Assembly: GCF_017980685.1 (NCBI RefSeq)
Contig: NZ_JACXXO010000002.1
Span: 124,001-188,000 of the forward strand
DNA length: 64,000 nucleotides
Reading direction: 5' to 3'
Origin: Pseudomonas iridis
GTDB taxonomy: Bacteria; Pseudomonadota; Gammaproteobacteria; Pseudomonadales; Pseudomonadaceae
Numbering within the stretch: position 1 is the stretch's first letter; every line of letters begins with the position of its first letter. This document shows positions 42,594 through 49,554 of this stretch, piece by piece. Below the pieces are notes generated by a model, which was given only the letters and a program-made list of their open reading frames with translations, did not search any database and was not told the origin of the DNA. Both the position numbers and the translations under genes were made by a program.

Positions 42594-43610
42594 ATGAGCC
42601 AGCAATCCCTGAGCCAGCGTGCTCTTAAGCAGTACTCCGAACTGCGCGAAGCGATCGCCGATACCTATGGCGTCGACGTGTCGCGCCAGTTCAACGTCGA
42701 CCCGACCATTGCCCAGGAACTGAACGACAAGATCACCGAGCGCGCCGACTTCCTGGAGCGCATCAACGTCGTACCGGTTACCGAGATCAAGGGTCAGAAG
42801 GTCATGCTGGGCGTGAACGGTCCGGTGACCAGCCGCACCAACACCAAAACCACCGACCGCGAAGCCAAGGACGTGACGGACCTGAACGGTCTGGATTACG
42901 AACTCTTCTCCACCGAATCCGACGTGGGTCTGCCATTCGCCAAGATCGACAGCTGGGCCAAGTTCCCGGACTTCGCTGAGCGATATTCGGCTGCGGTCCA
43001 GAAACAGATCGCGCTCGATCGCATCATGGTCGGCTGGCACGGCGTTCTGGCTGCTGTGCAAACCGACTTGATCGCCAATCCGCTGCTGCAGGACGTCAAC
43101 AAAGGCTGGTTGCAGATCGCCCGCGAGCAGATCCCTGAGCAGGTTCTTGAGCAAGGCGCGACCGCAGGCAAAATCACCCTCGGTGCCGGCGGCGATTACG
43201 AAAACCTCGACGCCCTGGTGCATGACGTGAAGCAGATGGTCGACACGGTTTTCCGTGACGGCGGTGATCTGATCGCGATCGTGGGCAGTGACATGTTGGC
43301 CGCTGACAAGGCCAAGTTGTATTCCAACCAGGCTGGCAAACCCACCGAGAAAGAACGCATCGAAAGCGCCCAGGTCATCGCGACCTATGGCGGCCTGCCG
43401 ACCTTCACCGTCCCGCACTTCCCGGCAAACGCCGTGGTGGTCACCAGCTGGGACAACCTGTCGATCTACTTCCAGGACAGCAGCTGGCGTCGTCACCTGA
43501 TCGAGAACCCGAAGCGCTCGCGCATGGAAGATTACAACGCCCGTAACGAAGGCTATGTGATCGAGCAACTGGGCAAATTCGCGGCTGCTGAAAAAGTGGA
43601 GCTGGTCTGA
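42594..43610 (+). CDS. N: Major capsid protein, P2 gpN family
   Basis: A 338-aa HK97-fold capsid protein of the P2 gpN family. It has YSELREAIADTYGVDVSRQFNVDP at the N-terminus, GQKVMLGVNGPVTSRTNT, and GWHGVLAA in the middle. The N-terminal segment is likely removed by gpO during maturation. It starts two bases after the gpO stop and overlaps gpM by one base. Confidence 0.93.
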   Translation: MSQQSLSQRALKQYSELREAIADTYGVDVSRQFNVDPTIAQELNDKITERADFLERINVVPVTEIKGQKVMLGVNGPVTSRTNTKTTDREAKDVTDLNGLDYELFSTESDVGLPFAKIDSWAKFPDFAERYSAAVQKQIALDRIMVGWHGVLAAVQTDLIANPLLQDVNKGWLQIAREQIPEQVLEQGATAGKITLGAGGDYENLDALVHDVKQMVDTVFRDGGDLIAIVGSDMLAADKAKLYSNQAGKPTEKERIESAQVIATYGGLPTFTVPHFPANAVVVTSWDNLSIYFQDSSWRRHLIENPKRSRMEDYNARNEGYVIEQLGKFAAAEKVELV

Positions 43611-44344
43611 TGAGCTTGGCACTGGCGCACAAACGCCGCGTACTCGCCCAAGGCCCTGCGGCCACTGTCGCCGGTGCCAAGGCAGAGGTGTATTCCTCCG
43701 CCACTGCGCTGACCAGCCCCGCGAACGGGCAGAAGCACCTCAAGTTGATGGAAGACGCTTTGGCGGTCGACCTGGAGCGCATCAGCGCGATCAACAGCCA
43801 CGAGCTGCGCCGTCAGCTCAAGCGGGATGAGCTGCTGCCCAAATACCAAGAATACGTACAGCGGTACCGCGATTCCGGATTGAGTTTCCCGAACTCGGTG
43901 CTGATGTACGTCCTGATTTGGCTGTTCGACACCGCCGATTTTGAAAAGGGCTTGGAGCTGGCCGATTTCGCCATATCTCAAGACCAGGCATTGCCGGAAC
44001 GCTTCAATCGGGACATTCCGACCTTCGTGGCGGATGAGGTGATCGACTGGGCCGAAGCTGAATACAAGGCCAAGCGCAGTCCGGAACCGTACCTGAGCAA
44101 CCTGCTGCCCCGTGTGGACGGTGAATGGGCGTTGTACGAACGCATCCCAGCTCGCTACCACAAGTTGCTCGGCATTTTGGCGATGGATCGCCGTGACTGG
44201 CCGGTGGCGATCCAACACATGGAGCGCGCTATCGCGCTGCATGACGCGATCGGCGTCGGTACCAAGCTTGAAGGTGCCCGCAAGGCGCTGGCCAAGCAGG
44301 AAGCGCAGGCGAAAACCGACGCGACCACACCACCAACCGCATAA
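43610..44344 (+). CDS. M: Terminase small subunit, P2 gpM family
   Basis: A 244-aa terminase endonuclease/recognition subunit of the gpM family. Typical stretches are MSLALAHKRRVLA, HLKLMEDALAVDLERISAINSHELRRQLKRDELLPKYQEYV and ERFNRDIPTFVADEVIDWA. It recognises the cos site with gpP. It overlaps gpN by one base. No cos site was identified with confidence; in P2 it lies beside the portal gene, that is, near 38.3-38.7 kb here. Confidence 0.92.
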   Translation: MSLALAHKRRVLAQGPAATVAGAKAEVYSSATALTSPANGQKHLKLMEDALAVDLERISAINSHELRRQLKRDELLPKYQEYVQRYRDSGLSFPNSVLMYVLIWLFDTADFEKGLELADFAISQDQALPERFNRDIPTFVADEVIDWAEAEYKAKRSPEPYLSNLLPRVDGEWALYERIPARYHKLLGILAMDRRDWPVAIQHMERAIALHDAIGVGTKLEGARKALAKQEAQAKTDATTPPTA

Positions 44345-44359
44345 CCGACTACCCCCCCA

Positions 44360-44424
44360 GCGGGGAACTGTGGAAGTGAGTCAGCCATTTATGGCCGTCG
44401 ACTCACCACCACCAGTTTCCCCGC
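44360..44424. other. Strong three-part hairpin between M and L
   Basis: Complementary segments GCGGGGAA/TTCCCCGC, GTGAGTC/GACTCAC and GCCAT/ATGGC (loop TT) nest inside one another over 65 bases. There is no T-tail, so this is not a standard terminator. It fills the only long gap in the head operon and could be an RNA processing site or partial terminator. Confidence 0.7.
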
Positions 44425-44443
44425 CCTATTCGAGCGCCCAGCA

Positions 44444-44905
44444 ATGAGCTTTTCAGGTAACCCCACCAAGTTTGTGGAACAGCAGATCGGCAACGACGGC
44501 TTCTGGCCAGACCTGTCCGTGACTGAGTTCCAGAAGGCCTACCGCCTTCCTGGTGAATACCTGGGCGAGCTGCTGGCCGCTGATTTGACCACTGCAATGA
44601 TCGAGGTCAACAACGACCTGGCCATCTGCAAATCCCGTTGGCAGTCCGCTGGTGTCTCCAGCTTGGAATCTGCTGACCCTATGGTGCTACCGGAGCGCAC
44701 ATTTCAAGCAGCGACGTACAAGCGCGCCGTGTATTGCCGCGCCAAGGCCAGCCTGCTGACCCAGTTCGCTACCGTAACCCGTCGTGAGAGCGCCGAGAAC
44801 ACTGGCAAGGAACTGCCGGAGCGGTCGGAAACCTTCCTAGCTTTGAGCCAGGCCGCTGTTCGTTCGCTGCAGGGCCGTGGTCGCATCACGGCGGCGCTCC
44901 TGTGA
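44444..44905 (+). CDS. L: Head completion protein, P2 gpL family
   Basis: A 153-aa head-tail joining protein (gpL family) with FWPDLSVTEFQKAYRLPGEY and LPERTFQAATYKRAVYCRAKASLLTQFATVTRR as conserved parts. It closes the filled head. It overlaps the next gene by four bases (44902-44905). Confidence 0.9.
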   Translation: MSFSGNPTKFVEQQIGNDGFWPDLSVTEFQKAYRLPGEYLGELLAADLTTAMIEVNNDLAICKSRWQSAGVSSLESADPMVLPERTFQAATYKRAVYCRAKASLLTQFATVTRRESAENTGKELPERSETFLALSQAAVRSLQGRGRITAALL

Positions 44906-45345
44906 TCAAGCTGCAGGCTTTGACGGCCTATCTCATCGAACGCCAACTTGTGGCCACCGAACAGCTCGACAGTTGGACGGACCAGGTGCAGCTGGAGTTG
45001 ATCTGGAAAGACGACGTCGAAGGCATGCACATGGGCGATATGAACTACAGCGCCACGATCGTGCTGGAGCGTTTCGCTGATCACCCAGGGCGACTTATGG
45101 CCCTCGTGGGCAGTTGGTTGGAGAACAACGATCAGGACCGCGACGGACTGCCTGGTGCTGTGTTCGACATCACCATGCTTGATGACGACCTGGCTGACGT
45201 GGACATCAAGCTGCAGTTCACCGAACCCCAGTACCTGGCCGAGGATCCTGCCGGCGAAATCACCGCGTTCAAAAAGACTTGGTCATTTATCCCGTTCGAA
45301 CTGTGGATCGCGGAATCAGGCGAGGTGACCGGCGATGGCGCGTAG
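44902..45345 (+). CDS. R: Tail completion protein, P2 gpR family
   Basis: A 147-aa protein of the GpR family (VQLELIWKDDVEGMHMGDMNYSATIVLERFADHPGRL; WSFIPFELWIAESGEVTGDGA). It helps finish the tail at its head-proximal end. In this phage it follows gpL directly, with no tail-X or lysis genes between them as in P2. Confidence 0.85.
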   Translation: MIKLQALTAYLIERQLVATEQLDSWTDQVQLELIWKDDVEGMHMGDMNYSATIVLERFADHPGRLMALVGSWLENNDQDRDGLPGAVFDITMLDDDLADVDIKLQFTEPQYLAEDPAGEITAFKKTWSFIPFELWIAESGEVTGDGA

Positions 45346-46015
45346 CACCTTCGATCTCGACGTGCGCGGCCTTCTGGGTGCTGAAGAGCAGCTGGCCCTG
45401 CTGGAGCTGCCCCCACAACTGCGTCGGCGTCTGCTCAACAACGTGACCAAGCGCGTGCGCAGCATGAGCCGCCAGCGGATCCGCGACCAAAAGAACCTGG
45501 ACGGCACGCCGTTCGCTGCTCGCAAAGGCTCGAGCAAGGGCAAGAAGAAGATGGAAGCGGGGTTGGGCAAGCTGCTCGACGTCACCCGTATCAGTGCCAA
45601 CGAAGCCGAGCTGGGCTGGCGCAACGCGCTGACCCGCTGGGTTGCATCGCAGCAGCATAACGGTGTGTCCGAGCGCCGCACCGCAGCCCAGATGCGCCAG
45701 TGGAACAAGATTCCCGAAGGCCTGGCCGCTACCGAAAAGCAGGCCAAGCGCCTGCGCCGCCTCGGGTTCAAGACCCGCCAGAAGGGCAAAAAAACACTTA
45801 CCCGCCCATCTGTGGCGTGGATCAAAGAGCACGTGAACTACGCCAAGGCGGGTCTGCTGATCCGCATCCTGGACGACGAACAAACCGAGTCATCTGGTGC
45901 GCAAAGCTGGGACATCACCCTGCCAAAACGCCAGTTCCTCGGCCCCGGCACCGAGTCAGAAACCAGCTCGCTGGTGAACCTGGTGCTCCAACAAATCCTT
46001 AATTCACCCCGTTAA
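45335..46015 (+). CDS. S: Virion morphogenesis/tail completion protein, P2 gpS family
   Basis: A 226-aa basic protein of the phage virion morphogenesis family (gpS). It has RQRIRDQKNLDGTPFAARKGSSKGKKK and the MRQWNKIPEGLAATEKQAKRLRRLGF stretch. It probably works with gpR to complete the tail and allow head joining. It overlaps gpR by eleven bases. Confidence 0.87.
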   Translation: MARSTFDLDVRGLLGAEEQLALLELPPQLRRRLLNNVTKRVRSMSRQRIRDQKNLDGTPFAARKGSSKGKKKMEAGLGKLLDVTRISANEAELGWRNALTRWVASQQHNGVSERRTAAQMRQWNKIPEGLAATEKQAKRLRRLGFKTRQKGKKTLTRPSVAWIKEHVNYAKAGLLIRILDDEQTESSGAQSWDITLPKRQFLGPGTESETSSLVNLVLQQILNSPR

Positions 46016-46030
46016 CGAGGCACTGCTTTT

Positions 46031-47149
46031 ATGGCACTCGGTTCAGTCAAAGTTCGTAACCTCAATCTCGGCCAGGGCGTCGTGAGCGGGGTCGAGCGTT
46101 ACTTCTTGTTCATTGGCCCAGCTGCCAAGAACGCCGGCGGTCTGCTCCCGCTCAACACTGACAGTGACCTGGACGTCGAGCTGGGCACCGCTGCCAGCGA
46201 GTTGAAAACCCAGATCCTGGCTGCTCGCGCCAATGGCGGCGACAGCTGGGCCTGTCTTGCTGCGCCACTGGCCTCCGACAGCACCTGGCAACTGGCTCTG
46301 ACCAAGGCCCTACAAACCGGTTATGAGTTTGAAGCAGTCGTGGTCACCACGCCGGTGACAGCTGCTGCTGAACTCTCCGCAATGAACGACGCGGCGGTGC
46401 TGGTCCTCAATACCTATGCCTGCCGGGCGTTCTTCATTGCTGCCTCGGTTGGCATCGATGCCGCGACTCAGACCTGGGCGCAATACGCGCTGGCTCAGAA
46501 AGCTCTGGTGCTCGATCTCGCCGCGCCTCGAGTCATGTGTGTGCCGCTCATGCATGGCAATGACCAGGGCGTGTTGGCCGGTCGTTTGGCCGACGCCTCC
46601 GTGAGTGTTGCGGACAGCCCAATGCGTGTGGCCACCGGTGCGGTGCTTGGCCTTGGCGCTACCCCAGTCGACTCCGAAGGCGTGCCATTGCAGTCGGCCA
46701 CCCGTTCAACGCTGGACGCTGCGCGCTTCACGGTCACCCAGACTTATGTCGGTTACCCGGGCGTGTTCTTCGGCGACGGCAACATGCTCGACAGCCCCGA
46801 CAGCGACTTCAAGGTCATTGAATACCTGCGTATCACCGACAAGGCCGCCCGCGCTGTACGGCCTTTGCTGATTCGCCGTGTTGCTGATCGCCGCTTGAAC
46901 AACTCGGCCAACAGCATGGCAGTGAACATCAGTGCGCTGATGGCCCCGCTGCGTGCCATGGCCAAGTCCACAAAGTTCGCTGGCCAGGTGTTCCCGGGCG
47001 AGATCGAGCAGCCCAAGGACGGCGACATCGTCTTGACCTGGAAGAGCAAAACGGCCGTAGAGGCCTACATCAAGTTGCGCCCCCTTAACTGCCCGAAAGA
47101 CCTGACCGCGAACATCGCGCTGGACCTTTCGACCACTGAAACGGAGTAA
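46031..47149 (+). CDS. Tail sheath protein, DUF2586 family
   Basis: A 372-aa DUF2586 protein (MALGSVKVRNLNLGQGVVSGVERYFLFIGPAAKN at the start). Its place before the tube gene, and its occurrence in HP1- and kappa-type phages with contractile tails, mark it as the sheath. It is unrelated at the sequence level to the P2 sheath FI, so the tail has another origin than the head. Confidence 0.82.
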   Translation: MALGSVKVRNLNLGQGVVSGVERYFLFIGPAAKNAGGLLPLNTDSDLDVELGTAASELKTQILAARANGGDSWACLAAPLASDSTWQLALTKALQTGYEFEAVVVTTPVTAAAELSAMNDAAVLVLNTYACRAFFIAASVGIDAATQTWAQYALAQKALVLDLAAPRVMCVPLMHGNDQGVLAGRLADASVSVADSPMRVATGAVLGLGATPVDSEGVPLQSATRSTLDAARFTVTQTYVGYPGVFFGDGNMLDSPDSDFKVIEYLRITDKAARAVRPLLIRRVADRRLNNSANSMAVNISALMAPLRAMAKSTKFAGQVFPGEIEQPKDGDIVLTWKSKTAVEAYIKLRPLNCPKDLTANIALDLSTTETE

Positions 47150-47155
47150 CCCCGC

Positions 47156-47608
47156 ATGGCTGCAAAGATTGGCGGCAAGAACTTCGATGTGAACCTGGGC
47201 GATCTGCTCGTTCACGTTGAGAGCGGCACCATCGACATCACCGACAACAGCACCGTGGCCCAGACCAAGGGTGTGCCGAACGGGCACGTCGATGGTGACG
47301 TGGCCGCAGCGGGTGAACTGGAGCTGGACACCACCAACTTCAACCTGCTGATCGAGCAGGCCAAGAGCGCCGGCAGTTTTCGCGAGCTGGAACCGTTCGA
47401 CATCGTGTTTTTCGCCAAGGCGGGCGACGAGGAACTGCGCATCGAAGCGTTCGGTTGCAAGGTGCGGATCTCCAGCCTGTTGAGCCTCGACCCGAAAGGC
47501 GGCGAGAAGAACAAACACAAGATCCCGTTCGACGTCACCAGTCCGGACTTCATCAAGATCAACGGCGTGCCGTACCTGTCCGCTGCTGAAATTGAGGGCC
47601 TGACCTGA
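47156..47608 (+). CDS. Tail tube protein, DUF2597 family
   Basis: A 150-aa DUF2597 protein (AAKIGGKNFDVNLGDLLVHVESGTIDITDNSTVAQTKGVPNGHVDGDVAAAGELELDT). It is beta-rich, as expected for a tube subunit, and follows the sheath gene. Its stop overlaps the start of the zinc-finger gene by one base. Confidence 0.82.
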   Translation: MAAKIGGKNFDVNLGDLLVHVESGTIDITDNSTVAQTKGVPNGHVDGDVAAAGELELDTTNFNLLIEQAKSAGSFRELEPFDIVFFAKAGDEELRIEAFGCKVRISSLLSLDPKGGEKNKHKIPFDVTSPDFIKINGVPYLSAAEIEGLT

Positions 47609-47820
47609 TGGTGTGCCCGTTCGACCGCGCCCAGGCGCTTGAGCTTCGGCAGCGCGAGCAGGCCATCAAGGCCGTGCTTGCGCGCAAGCGGCCGATCGGG
47701 CCAAGCCTCACCCATTGCGAGGACTGCGACAACGAGATTCCTGCAGCGCGCCAAGCGCTCGGCGGCATGACCCGTTGCGTCCCGTGCCAGTCAATTTTTG
47801 AACGGGAGGTTCGGCGATGA
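47608..47820 (+). CDS. TraR/DksA-type small zinc-finger protein
   Basis: A 70-aa protein with one four-Cys finger (CEDCDNEIPAARQA....RCVPCQ). Short TraR/DksA proteins bind the secondary channel of RNA polymerase and shift transcription, and they are common cargo in P2-like phages. It is tightly packed between the tube gene and the holin gene (overlap of four bases with the holin). Confidence 0.87.
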   Translation: MVCPFDRAQALELRQREQAIKAVLARKRPIGPSLTHCEDCDNEIPAARQALGGMTRCVPCQSIFEREVRR

Positions 47821-48023
47821 GCGCGAATCAAGCCGCCCAGGACACCGCCATTGCGTTGGCAAAAGCGTCACCCGCGATCGGCGTAGCTGCCACCGGTGTG
47901 ACCGGCGCCGTTGATTGGTCGGCGGTGGCTTACATGCTGACGGCCTTCTACATGGTGCTGCAGATCCTGCTCCTGGTTCCCAAGTACCGGCAGATGTTGC
48001 GCGATTGGAAGGTGAAGGGATGA
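47817..48023 (+). CDS. Holin
   Basis: A 68-aa protein with hydrophobic segments at about 15-33 and 36-55 (SAVAYMLTAFYMVLQILLLVP) and a basic C-terminal end (KYRQMLRDWKVKG). Size, topology and place before the endolysin gene identify it as a holin that releases or activates the SAR endolysin. It overlaps the endolysin gene by four bases. Confidence 0.85.
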   Translation: MSANQAAQDTAIALAKASPAIGVAATGVTGAVDWSAVAYMLTAFYMVLQILLLVPKYRQMLRDWKVKG

Positions 48024-48544
48024 ACCTGCGCCACAAGATCGCCATCGGCGCCCTGGTGCTGGTCAGCACCACGTTCACTTCGTTCCTGGGTAAGTGGGAA
48101 GGCACCGGACAGAACGTCGTGTATGCCGATCCGCTGGCCCGTGGCCTGCCGACCGTGTGCAAGGGCATCACCCGTTACACCAGCCCGGTGCCGGTCGTAG
48201 TGGGTGATTACTGGTCCGACGCCCGCTGCGCCGAGGTGGAAAGCCTGGTGGTTTCGAAAGGGCAGCTAGCCCTGGCGGATTGCCTGACGAATCAGGCGAT
48301 CGGGCAGAACGCCTTCGATGCGCTGAGCAGCCATGGCCACAACGTTGGGACGCCGAGCACGTGCGCCAGTCGGGCCGTGGGCCTGATCAACTCCGGTCGC
48401 ATCGCTGAAGGCTGCAGGGCGCTGGCCTACGCGCCGGACGGCTCGCCAGTCTGGTCGTACGTGACTTTGCCCAGCGGTCGCAAGCAGTTCGTTCAAGGGC
48501 TGCACAACCGCCGGATCGCTGAAATGGAGCTTTGCCTTAAATGA
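48020..48544 (+). CDS. SAR endolysin (GH24 lysozyme)
   Basis: A 174-aa lysozyme with an N-terminal signal-anchor-release helix (HKIAIGALVLVSTTFTSFL, weakly hydrophobic, Gly/Ala/Ser/Thr-rich). The GH24 active-site region follows: Glu27 in KWEGTG, Asp37 in YADPLARGLPTVCKGIT. Several Cys residues fit the disulfide switching of SAR endolysins. It is exported by Sec, held inactive in the membrane and freed when the membrane is depolarised by the holin. Confidence 0.88.
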   Translation: MNLRHKIAIGALVLVSTTFTSFLGKWEGTGQNVVYADPLARGLPTVCKGITRYTSPVPVVVGDYWSDARCAEVESLVVSKGQLALADCLTNQAIGQNAFDALSSHGHNVGTPSTCASRAVGLINSGRIAEGCRALAYAPDGSPVWSYVTLPSGRKQFVQGLHNRRIAEMELCLK

Positions 48545-49056
48545 CCATCTCACTGCCGCGCCTTGCCCTGTTCCTGCTGCTGGCCAGCCTCGCCGCTTAC
48601 ATCCTTTTTGACTACGTCGCAGACCAGCGCGACTACGCCCGGGGAGAGCGTGATGCCGCTGTGCTCAATCTGGGCACTGTCACCACCGAGCGCGACGGCC
48701 TGCGCGAAGCGGCGCGGATCTCCGGCGAAATGCTGGCTGCCCGTGATGCCAACGACCTGAAACACACCCTGGAGCTGAACCATGAACGCGAGACCAATAA
48801 GGCTTTGCAGTTTGCTGTTGCTGCTCGCGATAAGCGGCTGCTCATCAAAGCCAGTTGCTCCACCGCCACCGCAGTACCTGGTGCCACCGGCACCGGCACC
48901 GGCAGCGTGGCTGATGCTGGATCCGCCGAACTCGCAGCAGACGCTCGACCGGATTATTTCACCCTCCGAGATCAGCTCGCCCTAACCCGGCAGATGGTCC
49001 TCGGACTGCAGGACTACACCCGGCAGGTGTGCCAACGCATGCCCGCCAATCCCTGA
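48541..49056 (+). CDS. Rz: Spanin inner-membrane subunit Rz
   Basis: A 171-aa i-spanin with an N-terminal TM helix (RLALFLLLASLAAYILFDYV) and a long coiled-coil-like periplasmic part rich in Arg/Glu/Ala. It joins Rz1 to span the periplasm and fuse the two membranes during lysis. It overlaps the endolysin gene by four bases and contains the Rz1 gene in another frame. Confidence 0.85.
   Translation: MTISLPRLALFLLLASLAAYILFDYVADQRDYARGERDAAVLNLGTVTTERDGLREAARISGEMLAARDANDLKHTLELNHERETNKALQFAVAARDKRLLIKASCSTATAVPGATGTGTGSVADAGSAELAADARPDYFTLRDQLALTRQMVLGLQDYTRQVCQRMPANP
48782..48985 (+). CDS. Rz1: Spanin outer-membrane lipoprotein Rz1 (nested in Rz)
   Basis: A 67-aa lipoprotein wholly inside Rz in the +1 frame. 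The signal LCSLLLLLAISGC ends with a lipobox Cys20, and the mature part is Pro-rich (PVAPPPPQYLVPPAPAPA), typical of o-spanins. The nested layout matches lambda Rz/Rz1. Confidence 0.85.
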   Translation: MNARPIRLCSLLLLLAISGCSSKPVAPPPPQYLVPPAPAPAAWLMLDPPNSQQTLDRIISPSEISSP

Positions 49057-49093
49057 TCAACATCCACCAAAACCCTTACAGACGGACTCTCCA

Positions 49094-49384
49094 ATGACTG
49101 ACGTAAACCGCGACATCACCCTGGAAATCGGCGACCAGGAGTTCACCTTCCAGATGACCCCCCAGGTTGTGACCAAGTACTTCAACGCCACCACCCAGGC
49201 GAACAAGGTGGCTCCGGCCAACAACCTGCTGATGGGCACCGTCAAGCAGGAAGAACGCGCCACGCTGAAGCCCTTGCTGGCCAACCCGGTGACGGTGATG
49301 GAGCTGGCCGGTGCGCTGCTTGAAGAGTACTCGCCGGACATCGACATCATCGTAAAAAAGTCCTCAGCCACGCTGACGGCTTAA
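49094..49384 (+). CDS. Tail assembly chaperone, frame-0 product
   Basis: A 96-aa tail assembly chaperone (DITLEIGDQEFTFQMTPQVVTKYFNATTQANKVAPANNLL...). It stands directly before the tape measure gene, as in all long-tailed phages. The frame ends at TAA 49382-49384. A slippery A AAA AAG at 49354-49360 lets part of the ribosomes continue in the -1 frame to 49548. Translation probably starts at the ATG after a short spacer behind Rz. Confidence 0.85.
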   Translation: MTDVNRDITLEIGDQEFTFQMTPQVVTKYFNATTQANKVAPANNLLMGTVKQEERATLKPLLANPVTVMELAGALLEEYSPDIDIIVKKSSATLTA

Positions 49385-49548
49385 CCGAAGACAGCCTGGG
49401 CCAGTTGCTGGCCCTGACTACCCGCTGGCTACCTGGTACCGAACCCACGATCGAAAACATGGGGATGGCCAAGTGGCTGGAGGACGAACACTGGAGACGC
49501 ATGGAGATCGCCGTGGCTAACGGCATCGCCTTTGCGCTGAACGGATAA
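49094..49548 (+). CDS. Tail assembly chaperone, -1 frameshift product
   Basis: After slipping at A AAA AAG (49354-49360) the -1 frame reads VLSHADGLTEDSLGQLLALT..., continues for 62 codons and stops at TAA 49546-49548, six bases before the tape measure ATG. The extension has no good start codon of its own, and its end packs against the next gene. This is the classic G/GT (lambda) or E/E' (P2) arrangement. The fused protein would have about 150 residues and would coat the tape measure. Confidence 0.8.
49354..49360 (+). other. Slippery heptamer for -1 frameshifting
   Basis: A AAA AAG in the frame of the chaperone gene is the most efficient bacterial -1 slippery sequence. It lies eight codons before the frame-0 stop. 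Confidence 0.85.
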
Positions 49549-49554
49549 AACCCC

